6,443 nucleotides of DNA, taken from Thermoproteota archaeon (lineage in GTDB: Archaea > Thermoproteota > Korarchaeia > Korarchaeales > Korarchaeaceae). The stretch's first letter is position 1. Each line of letters starts with the position of its first letter. Under the pieces are notes generated by a model. It saw only the letters and a list, made by a program, of their open reading frames with translations, ran no database searches and was not told the origin of the DNA. The stretch is taken from contig DRBY01000137.1 of NCBI GenBank assembly GCA_011042755.1, positions 1 to 6,443 on the forward strand, in the 5' to 3' direction. The translations under genes were made by a program, and so were the position numbers. Shown here piece after piece: positions 1-5,703 of this stretch.

Positions 1-2
1 CT

Positions 3-158
3 TTCTGGATTCGAGGAGCGTACGATCTGTCAGAGTCGGCTGAGCGTCTTGGGGTGGAGCCCCAAGAGTTCTACGATGCTCTAATGGATGGAGTCAGGAG
101 GGCTGAGGAGGTATTCAGGAGGGCTCGCTCAGGAGCCGTTAGGATAAGGGTGCCCTGA
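3..158 (+). CDS. C-terminal fragment of an unidentified protein (5' end outside window)
   Basis: An open frame enters from the left edge and stops at TGA 156-158, giving 51 residues that begin FWIRGAYDLSESAERLGVEP and end AVRIRVP. The frame has no internal stop, whereas the other two plus frames close early (TGA at 41-43, TAA at 82-84). The residues are charged and look helical: a short segment DLSESAERLGVEPQEF that could be helix-turn-helix-like, then a long helix rich in Glu and Arg. Codon use is AGG-rich like the neighbouring genes. It ends 9 bp before the stop of the convergent gene at 168, so the two genes meet tail to tail with almost no spacer and no obvious T-tract. I do not recognise the family, and the missing N-terminus prevents a functional call. 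Confidence 0.6.
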   Translation, partial: FWIRGAYDLSESAERLGVEPQEFYDALMDGVRRAEEVFRRARSGAVRIRVP

Positions 159-167
159 TAACCCCCA

Positions 168-899
168 CTAAAACAGGCGGAAGAACTTCTCGCGTCTCCC
201 TATCACTACCTCTTCGGGGAACAGCGACCTGAGGAGGGTCTCCTCTCTCTTCGTTTGGGCTCCAACCACTAGTATGCCAGCGATGATGTCGTCCTCATCG
301 ACCGAATCCATCAGCTCCCTTAGGAGTTCGTACGTCTTTTTGAGCCCGAGTATCATGGTGAGATCCGTCAGATTGTCTATGACCAGCATGAGCGGGCCTG
401 CTGAGCTGCTCCTTATCCGGTTTATCAGGCTAATCATCTGCGAGGTCGTTGGGGCCGCGATTATAGCCCCCTCCATTGCGGAGGGATATGGGACCCCCTG
501 CCGCAGGTATATGAGCGTTGGACTCATCTCGCCAGCTAGGCTCAAGGCGAGAGGACTGCCCCTCCTCGTAAAAACGGTCGTTGACCTGTTCTCACAGATC
601 TTCTTAAGGAACTTCGTGAGCCTCCCTAGAGACCCCTCGGTGGGATCCCACTTGATCAGCATCCTCCGGTACTTCATGGGCCCAACAGGACTCTTTCTAT
701 CTGAGAAAACTGTGAACAGGCTAGACGCCCCGGAGAATGGCCCAATCAACCAATAGGCGAGCCTCTCCAAGAAGTAGAATGAGATGGCTGAAGACCCTAT
801 CCTCTTCTCATCGTACCTACGCAATAAGAACCTCTCTACAATGCTAACCACCAAGCCGCGTGCAGCAAATCCTTGAGCGTTGGTGGAATAACCGAGCAC
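168..899 (-). CDS. DUF835-like RecA-fold protein (archaeal, no Walker A)
   Basis: This 243-residue protein has a C-terminal half (about 105-243) that reads as a degenerate RecA/KaiC-type fold of the kind called DUF835 in archaea. It has a Walker-B-like strand and following loop at 170-180 (LMLVIDNLTDL, Asp175), then a helix with GLKKTYELLRELMD (185-198), a strand IIAGILVVGAQ (205-215) and a tail ending EEVVIGRREKFF. No GxxxxGK[ST] P-loop is visible, so ATP hydrolysis is unlikely. Residues 1-80 are a different region, basic at first (RFLLRRYDEKR, 23-33) with one moderately hydrophobic stretch (about 48-65) that might touch the membrane. The start is GTG 899. It is the only start codon in the frame after the upstream stop (927-929), and a G-run (minus strand, 905-910) sits at SD distance. 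Proteins of this type are usually functionally uncharacterised; a regulatory or signalling role is inference. It appears monocistronic. Confidence 0.72.
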   Translation of the reverse strand: MLGYSTNAQGFAARGLVVSIVERFLLRRYDEKRIGSSAISFYFLERLAYWLIGPFSGASSLFTVFSDRKSPVGPMKYRRMLIKWDPTEGSLGRLTKFLKKICENRSTTVFTRRGSPLALSLAGEMSPTLIYLRQGVPYPSAMEGAIIAAPTTSQMISLINRIRSSSAGPLMLVIDNLTDLTMILGLKKTYELLRELMDSVDEDDIIAGILVVGAQTKREETLLRSLFPEEVVIGRREKFFRLF

Positions 900-945
900 C
901 TGGGCCCCCCAGCGGTCTAAGATCGCTCACAAAGTCGCGTTATTT

Positions 946-959
946 CAAAATCTTAAAAT
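946..959 (-). promoter_or_regulatory. Candidate TATA region for the DUF835-like gene
   Basis: On the minus strand this AT-rich stretch reads ATTTTAAGATTTTG. It lies about 50 nt upstream of the GTG start at 899. An archaeal transcript starting about 25 nt after it would carry a leader of roughly 25-30 nt that includes the G-rich SD at 905-910. A second AT box (TCTTTAATAGG, minus strand, 966-976) lies just upstream. The rest of the spacer (977-1056) shows nothing I can assign. Confidence 0.35.
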
Positions 960-1056
960 GTTGCCCCTATTAAAGAGAACAACCCGAAGCCCTAAGATCA
1001 CAGACGCGTGATGAGCATTTGCCGTGAGGGGAGTGTCACGATCTAAGGTCTAAACC

Positions 1057-1063
1057 TAAAAAC
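1057..1063 (-). terminator. Candidate T-tract terminator of the transporter/MscS-like operon
   Basis: Immediately after the TAG stop at 1069-1071 the minus strand reads GGGTTTTTAGG, a run of five T (1058-1062) preceded by G/C-rich bases. Archaeal polymerase often terminates at short T-runs without a hairpin. The run is short, so this is only a candidate. Confidence 0.3.
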
Positions 1064-1068
1064 CCGCT

Positions 1069-1704
1069 CTAACTGTACCTCTTCTCGATCGACCTGATGT
1101 ATCTCTCTATGTAGTCTGCGAAGAAGAACCAGGTTGCAAAGACCGCGATCGAGGTTCCTATTCCAATTGCCAGTCCAGACACTAACGCCTCTTTCACGGG
1201 GTCCGAGAGGGCAACCACGTCTATCAGGAGCGCCGTAGCCAGCAGGAAGGAGATGAAGGTCATGTAGCTCTTCAGCTTCGTCTCCAGTTTGATCCGACTC
1301 ATTAGCATATTGAATGCTAAGAGCACGAATCCTATCATCGCGAGAACGCTTAGCACTCTGGCCGCATACACGGCTGCGGCGTCCACCTTGACTAGGAGTT
1401 CCTCCGGGAGCAGGACGCTCAGAACTAGGTAAACGGCAATAAAACCAAGTCCCAAATCGGCCGCTCCCACGACGAGGCTCGAGGGCGAGAGGGGCGGTCT
1501 GCCGCCGAAGAACTTCTCAGCCGCCTCGTCGACCTTCGAGAAGGCCAGGAGCTTCCTGAGATAGAAGTTGACGATCTTTATGACTATAATAGTTGACGTA
1601 ATGGCTGCTAAGGCCAGAAAGAGGCGAGGCGCCAGCTCAATTAGCTCTTGCGCCAGCTGCCTGAGGAGGCCCTCGAAGAACTTGACTACCTGGAGCCCTT
1701 CCAT
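1069..1704 (-). CDS. Five-helix membrane protein, MscS-type conserved TM-helix family
   Basis: This 211-residue integral membrane protein has five hydrophobic segments at about 24-48, 76-99, 108-132, 146-166 and 171-197, and a basic C-terminus (ERYIRSIEKRYS). The first helix followed by FYLRKLLAFSKVDEAAEKFFG (47-67) resembles the conserved TM-helix repeat of mechanosensitive-channel relatives (arginine-bearing helix end, then a K/R-x-D-E patch). The late VSGLAIGIGTSIAVFATWFF resembles a glycine/alanine-rich pore-lining helix. It stops right after the last helix, so the soluble beta and alpha/beta domains of a true MscS are absent. The start is ATG 1704, with SD GGTGAG (minus strand, 1709-1714) four bases upstream. 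It follows the transporter gene by only 5 nt and is very probably cotranscribed and translationally coupled. Family assignment is from pattern memory; a role in osmotic or membrane-tension response is inference. Confidence 0.6.
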   Translation of the reverse strand: MEGLQVVKFFEGLLRQLAQELIELAPRLFLALAAITSTIIVIKIVNFYLRKLLAFSKVDEAAEKFFGGRPPLSPSSLVVGAADLGLGFIAVYLVLSVLLPEELLVKVDAAAVYAARVLSVLAMIGFVLLAFNMLMSRIKLETKLKSYMTFISFLLATALLIDVVALSDPVKEALVSGLAIGIGTSIAVFATWFFFADYIERYIRSIEKRYS

Positions 1705-1708
1705 TCAT

Positions 1709-1714
1709 CTCACC
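1709..1714 (-). promoter_or_regulatory. SD overlapping the upstream stop codon
   Basis: The minus strand reads GGTGAG, then ATGA, then the ATG at 1702-1704. The TGA stop of the upstream transporter (1710-1712) lies inside this SD, so ribosomes terminating there are placed directly on the next initiation site. This fixes the 1704 start and supports translational coupling. Confidence 0.7.
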
Positions 1715-3026
1715 ATATCAAGAGCAGGGATAACGTCCTGTATATGACGTATAATGTCAGCAGAGTGAAGGTGAGAGCGAGTATCCTAAGCACTGTAATG
1801 AGCGTCTCCTTAGTTATGGCAACGCTCACTCTGTAGCCCATGAGAGTAACCCCGTAGGCCGCGTTGGCATAGGCCCTAGCTATGTGCGGAGGGACGATGG
1901 CGACCTCCGGTATCACCAGAGCGGTCATCGCGAGGGCCGTGAACTTCAGGGCGGTAGTTATGGCGAAGGCCTCGCTAAACAGGGAGTCAAGGAGCAAGCC
2001 GAGCCCGGATGCCACCAGCTGAGCCAGGCCTCCTACGGCCAGGGCGAGGGCGCTTGATCTAATGGCCCCCAGCCACCTGTTGTACCTAGCGAAGAGGTAC
2101 GTTCCAAGCAGGCTTGCCCCGCTGAAGGAGAAGGCCGCCATCGCAGAAAGGCTGAGCTGGAACCAGGGGGCGCTTGAGAGGATTACTAGGATCGGTATGA
2201 CGGCGTTGAGCAGCAGGGCGATCCTGTACTTCCTGGGGTGTAGGTGCCTCCAGAACGGCGCGCCAAACACGCTGGAAGCCGTGCCCACGAGTCCCATGGC
2301 CGCAGCCAGGTACGCGGGGTAACCTAGGCTGTGTATGAGGAAGGGCGTCCAGGCCATTGAGAAGAGGGCTCCGGAGGCCGACAGAGCCAGCTGAAAAGTC
2401 GACGCGGCGAAGATCCTCCCCCTCTCCTCTACCACGCAGGGAAAACGAAGACCCTCTAAGTGAGACAGGTTTTGCGTCATCGTCAGCGCGGTTGACAAGA
2501 GACCCACTCCTGAGCCGAGCAGGAATAGCGCGTGGTACTTCCCGTACCCTTCTAAGAATCCCAGAAGGGCCGTAGCAAGGCCCAAACCTATGATGCTGGC
2601 GGCTGCGCCAGAAGCCACACGCTTCGCGACCACATCTCGTACCTCCTCTTCGTTGAACGAGCCGAATATCACGAGATTCATGCTCAGAGACGTAATCGCT
2701 TGGAAGACGGAGTAGATCGCGTAAACTACGGTTAACAACAAAATGTCGTCTATAAGCCCAAGAGGAATCCAAGTGAGCCTCTCGAGACCGTGTGCTGAGA
2801 TTAACTTGAGCTTAAACTTCCGAGATAACAGCTCGGGTCTCTTGAAGGTTGCAACCCCAATGACTGTCGAGAGAACCCCGCTGCCTAGGGAGACGAGCGC
2901 GACGCCGGCCAAATCGAGCCCTTTCTCCGCCAGATAGACGAGGAAAACCCCCCTTGTCATGGCTATGTACAGCGAGCTGAGCGCCATCTCTACTATCAAG
3001 ATCCACTTGAGCGACCTAATCGACAT
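1710..3026 (-). CDS. MFS-like multi-pass membrane transporter
   Basis: This is a very hydrophobic protein of 438 residues with about 12 membrane segments, including 9-33, 41-60, 94-121, 138-158, 165-185, 208-230, 238-256, 269-284, 290-312, 323-346, 355-375 and 409-429. A more polar loop at about 186-206 separates two halves, and the charged loop FNEEEVRDVVAKR (124-136) comes before helix 4, as in major facilitator proteins. Substrate cannot be read from the sequence. The last helix follows a polar linker (about 379-406), so the tail may be an added segment. The frame can be extended to a GTG at 3047, but no SD precedes it and a TATA-like box (3056-3062) ends only 8 nt before it. From the ATG at 3024-3026 that box is 29 nt away, the spacing expected for a leaderless archaeal mRNA, so I chose the ATG. 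It is the first gene of the operon with the MscS-like gene. Confidence 0.78.
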   Translation of the reverse strand: MSIRSLKWILIVEMALSSLYIAMTRGVFLVYLAEKGLDLAGVALVSLGSGVLSTVIGVATFKRPELLSRKFKLKLISAHGLERLTWIPLGLIDDILLLTVVYAIYSVFQAITSLSMNLVIFGSFNEEEVRDVVAKRVASGAAASIIGLGLATALLGFLEGYGKYHALFLLGSGVGLLSTALTMTQNLSHLEGLRFPCVVEERGRIFAASTFQLALSASGALFSMAWTPFLIHSLGYPAYLAAAMGLVGTASSVFGAPFWRHLHPRKYRIALLLNAVIPILVILSSAPWFQLSLSAMAAFSFSGASLLGTYLFARYNRWLGAIRSSALALAVGGLAQLVASGLGLLLDSLFSEAFAITTALKFTALAMTALVIPEVAIVPPHIARAYANAAYGVTLMGYRVSVAITKETLITVLRILALTFTLLTLYVIYRTLSLLLIW

Positions 3027-3055
3027 CTCGAGGCCGACCCTAGGCACGAAGCGGG

Positions 3056-3062
3056 TATATTA
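3056..3062 (-). promoter_or_regulatory. TATA-like box for the transporter operon
   Basis: The minus strand reads TAATATA here, with 29 nt between the box and the ATG at 3026. A start of transcription 22-27 nt downstream would fall within a few bases of that ATG, giving a leaderless or nearly leaderless mRNA. The same spacing is seen for the divergent pair around 3890, which strengthens the reading. Confidence 0.5.
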
Positions 3063-3248
3063 GCCTACCGCGACTCGCTTGAACAGCTCAATCGTCGGAT
3101 GAATATGCTCTGCTTTAACCTCAAGGAACGCGAATGGTGATGTTGACAGAGTAGAGGCGTTCTGATGACGAATGCAGACGGCAACTCCGTTGTAAGAGAG
3201 AATTGGGGCCGTTAGTGTAGCTGTTGTTCTAGTTGGACTCACTTCCAT
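3060..3248 (-). CDS. Weak 62-codon ORF in the spacer; probably not a real gene
   Basis: The frame from ATG 3246-3248 to TAA 3060-3062 encodes 62 residues ending in HPTIELFKRVAVG. No SD precedes the ATG. Its stop overlaps the TATA-like box of the transporter operon, and its codon use is unlike the neighbours: it mixes CGT, CGA and AGA for arginine, where they mostly use AGG, and has many A- or T-ending codons. I recognise no domain; three His, one Cys and a Thr/Ser-rich N-terminus are all that can be said. It is entered because it is the only minus-strand frame of any length in the 290-nt spacer 3027-3318. The plus strand there also shows nothing convincing. A decayed or foreign fragment is as likely as a small gene. 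Confidence 0.2.
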   Translation of the reverse strand: MEVSPTRTTATLTAPILSYNGVAVCIRHQNASTLSTSPFAFLEVKAEHIHPTIELFKRVAVG

Positions 3249-3318
3249 GCTGGGAAATCTAGTGAGCGTGGGCGTATCGCGCTCCTATTCTCAACACTGG
3301 GCAGCGGAAGGCATTTCT

Positions 3319-3855
3319 TCAAGATACTTTAAACACGTCGGATACGGCCCTAGCGAATTCTTCATACGCATTTCGCCCGTATGCCACGAGTATTATCTTC
3401 TCTAAGCTAGACCCCCTATCTAGATGAGCCTTGACCTCCTCAGCCATGGCTCTCACAGCTTCGTATAGGGACAGTCCGCCTACCCCAGTGCCCATTCCTG
3501 GGAGGGCTATAGACTTCAGACCAAGCTCGTCTGCCTTCTTTAGAGCGGCCCTCGTCGCAGCTCGAGCGGATCCTAGGGTAGCTCTGCCGCCGGGCGTCTT
3601 CACCGTAGGGGCGTGTATCACGTAGCGCGCAGCGAGTCTACCCGCCCCCGTCGCGATGGCCTCTCCTATCTCGATGGGTCCCTTTGAGACAGCCTCTCTC
3701 TCGATCTCCTCACCTCCGGCACGCTTGATGGCCCCCGCCACGCCGCCGCCCATGACAAGCCTTCTGTTGGCCGGGTTTACTATGGCATCGGCTTTCTGAG
3801 CCGTTATGTCTCCTTCCACCACCTCGATGATGGCATCCCTATACTGCAACCTCAC
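3319..3855 (-). CDS. Macro-domain protein (ADP-ribose binding / possible ADP-ribosyl hydrolase)
   Basis: This is a single-domain macro protein of 178 residues. Counting from the GTG start, it shows the ADP-ribose-binding motif GDIT (15-18), NPAN (27-30, family usually NAAN), the glycine loop GGGVAGAI (36-43), the phosphate-binding loop GMGTGVGG (120-127) and a late YGRNAYEEF strand-helix (159-167). Macro domains bind ADP-ribose; some remove it from proteins or dephosphorylate ADP-ribose-1''-phosphate. The Asp that MacroD-type hydrolases have after GGGGV is Ala here, as in archaeal AF1521, so binding is surer than catalysis. The frame can be extended to TTG 3897 (192 residues), but that start has no SD and lies beside an A-run that looks like a TATA box. 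GTG 3853-3855 has AGGGGAG upstream, lies 29 nt from the box, and gives an N-terminus of normal length. The gene is divergent from the CPBP gene. Confidence 0.88.
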   Translation of the reverse strand: MRLQYRDAIIEVVEGDITAQKADAIVNPANRRLVMGGGVAGAIKRAGGEEIEREAVSKGPIEIGEAIATGAGRLAARYVIHAPTVKTPGGRATLGSARAATRAALKKADELGLKSIALPGMGTGVGGLSLYEAVRAMAEEVKAHLDRGSSLEKIILVAYGRNAYEEFARAVSDVFKVS

Positions 3856-3884
3856 GAGGCTCCCCTGACGAGATATCCTCCCCC

Positions 3885-3894
3885 TTAATTTTTT
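3885..3894. promoter_or_regulatory. Shared AT-rich element between divergent genes
   Basis: The stretch reads TTAATTTTTT on plus and AAAAAATTAA on minus. From its edges there are 28 nt to the TTG at 3923 (plus, CPBP protease) and 29 nt to the GTG at 3855 (minus, macro domain). This is the right distance for archaeal TATA boxes serving leaderless transcripts in both directions. Whether one TBP site serves both or two overlapping sites exist cannot be told by eye. Confidence 0.5.
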
Positions 3895-3922
3895 CAACGC
3901 CCGTTGATGTGCCGGGTGCCCT

Positions 3923-4711
3923 TTGAGCAGACTATATCACACGAAGCACGCAGCCCTCTTGTTCGTCCTGTTCATGGCGATCTGGACGCCGTATCGAATG
4001 CTCACTGGGTCGCTAAACTTGTCTCCCTCGACTCTGTACTTGGTAGACGCTCCAGCGAAGCTGCTGGCCATCCTAGGACTCACGCTGTTTGTCGCAAAGA
4101 GGCTGGACGGAGCTGGGCCAGAGTGGATTGGTCTCAAGAGAGAGGGATTAGTGAGCGCGGTACTTCTGGGGCTTGCCGGTGGAGTTCTGGCGTGGGTGGG
4201 ACACTATCTGCTCCTGCCAGCAGTTTTTGGGTGGAATCTCAGCGTAACATTGGTCGAGCTGAATACCTCGTGGCTAGTGTACGCCGCCTACGTCGTGGGG
4301 GTAGTCGGCTTGAGCGAGGAGGCTATGGATCGTGGCTACATCTTCCAAGAATTGGCCAGAGACTTTGAAGGCAGTCAAGGCGCCCTAATAGCGGGGGTAA
4401 TCTCCTCGGGGACGTTTGCCATCTCCCACTTACCCATAGATCTCTTCGTCTACGAGATGAAGCCGATGTGGACGCTGTGGCACATAGTGGGGGTGTTCTC
4501 CATTGGCTTGGTGTTGGCCCTCTACATGAGGGTGTCTGGGAACCTGGCCGCTCCGGCGGCTATGCACTCGCTCTGGGACCTGCTGCTGGGTACGCTCAGC
4601 GTGAGTTCTCCGTGGAGCTGGAGCATAGCAGCTGCGTCCGAGGCTCTTGGGCTGGCGCTCGCGGCGCTCCTGCCGGCGCTGGTGCTCCTAGCTAGGAGGA
4701 GGTCACGTTGA
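3923..4711 (+). CDS. CPBP-family intramembrane metalloprotease (Abi/CAAX type)
   Basis: This 262-residue multi-pass membrane protein carries all three catalytic motifs of the CPBP (Rce1-like, Abi) family. They are EExxxR as E132 E133 A M D R137, FxxxH as F165 A I S H169, and the last motif as H215 S L W D219. Hydrophobic segments lie at about 9-25, 40-57, 75-100, 118-131, 153-168, 185-203 and 235-257, giving seven or eight passes with the motifs near the membrane. Eukaryotic Rce1 cuts prenylated CAAX proteins; prokaryotic members often have unknown substrates. The TTG at 3923 is chosen because a TGA at 3905-3907 closes the frame just upstream and no other start codon lies between. The AT box at 3885-3894 is 28 nt away. 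The bases GGGTG at 3914-3918 could act as a weak SD. The C-terminus is basic (ARRRSR). It appears to be transcribed alone. Confidence 0.85.
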   Translation: MSRLYHTKHAALLFVLFMAIWTPYRMLTGSLNLSPSTLYLVDAPAKLLAILGLTLFVAKRLDGAGPEWIGLKREGLVSAVLLGLAGGVLAWVGHYLLLPAVFGWNLSVTLVELNTSWLVYAAYVVGVVGLSEEAMDRGYIFQELARDFEGSQGALIAGVISSGTFAISHLPIDLFVYEMKPMWTLWHIVGVFSIGLVLALYMRVSGNLAAPAAMHSLWDLLLGTLSVSSPWSWSIAAASEALGLALAALLPALVLLARRRSR

Positions 4712-4740
4712 TTTCATCCGCCTCACCTACGGGGCATGAA

Positions 4741-4750
4741 TGATTAATCA
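4741..4750 (+). promoter_or_regulatory. Palindromic AT box, likely promoter of the GNAT-phosphatase operon
   Basis: The sequence TGATTAATCA is a perfect 10-bp palindrome 44 bp upstream of the TTG at 4795. Read as a TATA box it would start transcription near 4770-4775 and give a leader of about 20-25 nt that contains the SD at 4785-4788. Being palindromic, it could equally be bound by a dimeric regulator. Confidence 0.35.
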
Positions 4751-4776
4751 GAAGCGCCAACTCATTCTCGAGAGGC

Positions 4777-4796
4777 GCTCCTCTGGAGCCATTTTT
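4777..4796 (+). promoter_or_regulatory. SD-covering hairpin with T-run upstream of the GNAT gene
   Basis: GCTCC (4777-4781), loop TCT, GGAGC (4785-4789) form a 5-bp GC-rich stem. The GGAG at 4785-4788 is also the best SD for the TTG start at 4795, six bases away. The stem is followed by CATTTTT, so the element resembles a small intrinsic terminator. It could end the CPBP transcript, damp expression of the GNAT gene, or both. An alternative stem AGAGG/CCTCT (4771-4775 with 4780-4784) competes with it. Confidence 0.35.
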
Positions 4797-5703
4797 GGCG
4801 GATGAGGGTGGGAATGTGGAAGGCGAGGGCGGAATCGAGATAAGACCCCTCACGGACTTCAGAGAGTTTAGACAGGTCCTCGAAGTTCAAGCCGACGCTT
4901 GGGGGATGCCCGACGAGGAGATCGTCCCCACACACGTTCTGATAGCCGTCGCCAAGAACGGAGGGGTGGTTCTCGGCGCATTCGATGAGAGGACCGGCGA
5001 GATGGTGGGCTTCGTATTTGGATTCACGGGCCGGAGAGGAAGTGAGTTCTACCACTATTCTCACATGCTGGGGGTTAAGCGGGCGTATCAAGGCAGGGGG
5101 ATAGGGTTCAGGCTAAAGCTGGCTCAGCGAGAGGCCGCCTTGAGGAGCGGCCTCAATCTGATGAGGTGGACATTCGACCCTCTGCAGAGGAGCAACTCGA
5201 GGCTCAACATAGGGAAGCTCGGGGCGATTTGCAGGACCTACCACAGGTCCTACTACGGTCAGATGGAGGACGAAATCAACAGGGGGCTGGGCTCAGACAG
5301 GTTCGAGGTAGAGTGGCACTTAGACTCCCCGAGGGTCGTCGGGAGGATATCGTCGCACAGCAGGCCCCCGCACCCATCCGAACTCCTTGAGGTGGGCGCC
5401 AAGATTTTCCTCGGGTCACAGCCTGACTCAGAAGGATTTAGATCTCCTGAACGAGTGCGCAGCGAGCCTGAGTCAGGCTTGCTGCTAGTTGAGATCCCCT
5501 GGGATGTAAACGAACTCAGGAGGAGGGGCCGCCTGGACCTCATAGCTAAGTGGAGGGCGGCGACTGCAGACGCGTTTGAACTCCTGTTCGGCACGGGGTA
5601 TGTCGATGTGGAGGTAGCAGTTGACCGCGAATCTAAGAGGTGCTTTCACGTTCTGTGGAGAGCCCCGCTGGAGAAGATCCTCTTCACAGCAAGCTTGAGC
5701 TAG
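4795..5703 (+). CDS. GNAT-superfamily acetyltransferase, COG3375-like
   Basis: This 302-residue protein has a GNAT core at about 14-150. Its opening (IEIRPLTDFREFRQVLEVQ) is typical of the fold. The conserved block HYSHMLGV (87-94) leads into the acetyl-CoA pyrophosphate loop Q99-G-R-G-I-G104 and its helix. RWTFDPLQRSN (124-134) and EVEWHLDSPRV (171-181) are segments I recall from the COG3375 group, whose members are longer than ordinary GNATs and of unknown substrate. The C-terminal half (about 195-302) includes LLLVEIPWDVNEL (229-241) and a final beta-rich part. Residues 207-228 are polar and correspond to a 12-bp inverted repeat in the DNA. The TTG start at 4795 has SD GGAG at 4785-4788; a GTG at 4816 with GAGGGTGGG before it would shorten the protein by 7 residues. 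It is the first gene of an operon with the phosphatase. Acetyl-CoA use is likely; the acceptor is unknown. Confidence 0.85.
   Translation: MADEGGNVEGEGGIEIRPLTDFREFRQVLEVQADAWGMPDEEIVPTHVLIAVAKNGGVVLGAFDERTGEMVGFVFGFTGRRGSEFYHYSHMLGVKRAYQGRGIGFRLKLAQREAALRSGLNLMRWTFDPLQRSNSRLNIGKLGAICRTYHRSYYGQMEDEINRGLGSDRFEVEWHLDSPRVVGRISSHSRPPHPSELLEVGAKIFLGSQPDSEGFRSPERVRSEPESGLLLVEIPWDVNELRRRGRLDLIAKWRAATADAFELLFGTGYVDVEVAVDRESKRCFHVLWRAPLEKILFTASLS
5420..5479. repeat. 12-bp perfect inverted repeat inside the GNAT coding region
   Basis: AGCCTGACTCAG (5420-5431) and CTGAGTCAGGCT (5468-5479) are exact reverse complements separated by 36 bp. Each arm also contains the odd palindrome CTGA(C/G)TCAG, so the arms are nearly direct repeats too (CCTGACTCAG and CCTGAGTCAG). 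At protein level they encode the similar acidic peptides QPDSE and EPESG within a polar stretch of the protein. Confidence 0.75.

Noticed and set aside
274..756. Plus-strand frame of 160 codons opposite the DUF835-like gene.
   Set aside because: It is antisense to a protein with family-like motifs, has no SD or promoter, and its Ser/Arg-rich product is typical of a reverse-strand shadow.
1008..1060. Possible C/D box guide RNA: GTGATGA at 1008-1014 is a perfect box C.
   Set aside because: No convincing D', C' or D box follows at guide spacing; the nearest candidates (CGTGA, CTAA) do not fit.
2086..2772. Long minus-strand frame of 228 codons inside the transporter gene.
   Set aside because: Its composition is rich in Arg, Gly and Pro with no domain, while the overlapping frame gives a coherent 12-helix membrane protein; it is a shadow of that gene.
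3140..3190. Possible C/D RNA around the overlapping CTGATGA near 3162-3168.
   Set aside because: The upstream box C is imperfect (GTGATGT) and no terminal CTGA is found at a suitable distance.
3904..4368. Plus-strand frame of 154 codons starting at ATG 3904.
   Set aside because: It overlaps the CPBP gene, whose frame carries all three family motifs; this one has no recognisable content.
3905..4711. A defence (abortive infection) role for the CPBP protein, sometimes labelled Abi.
   Set aside because: The family name alone does not support it; no toxin, phage or defence genes are adjacent.
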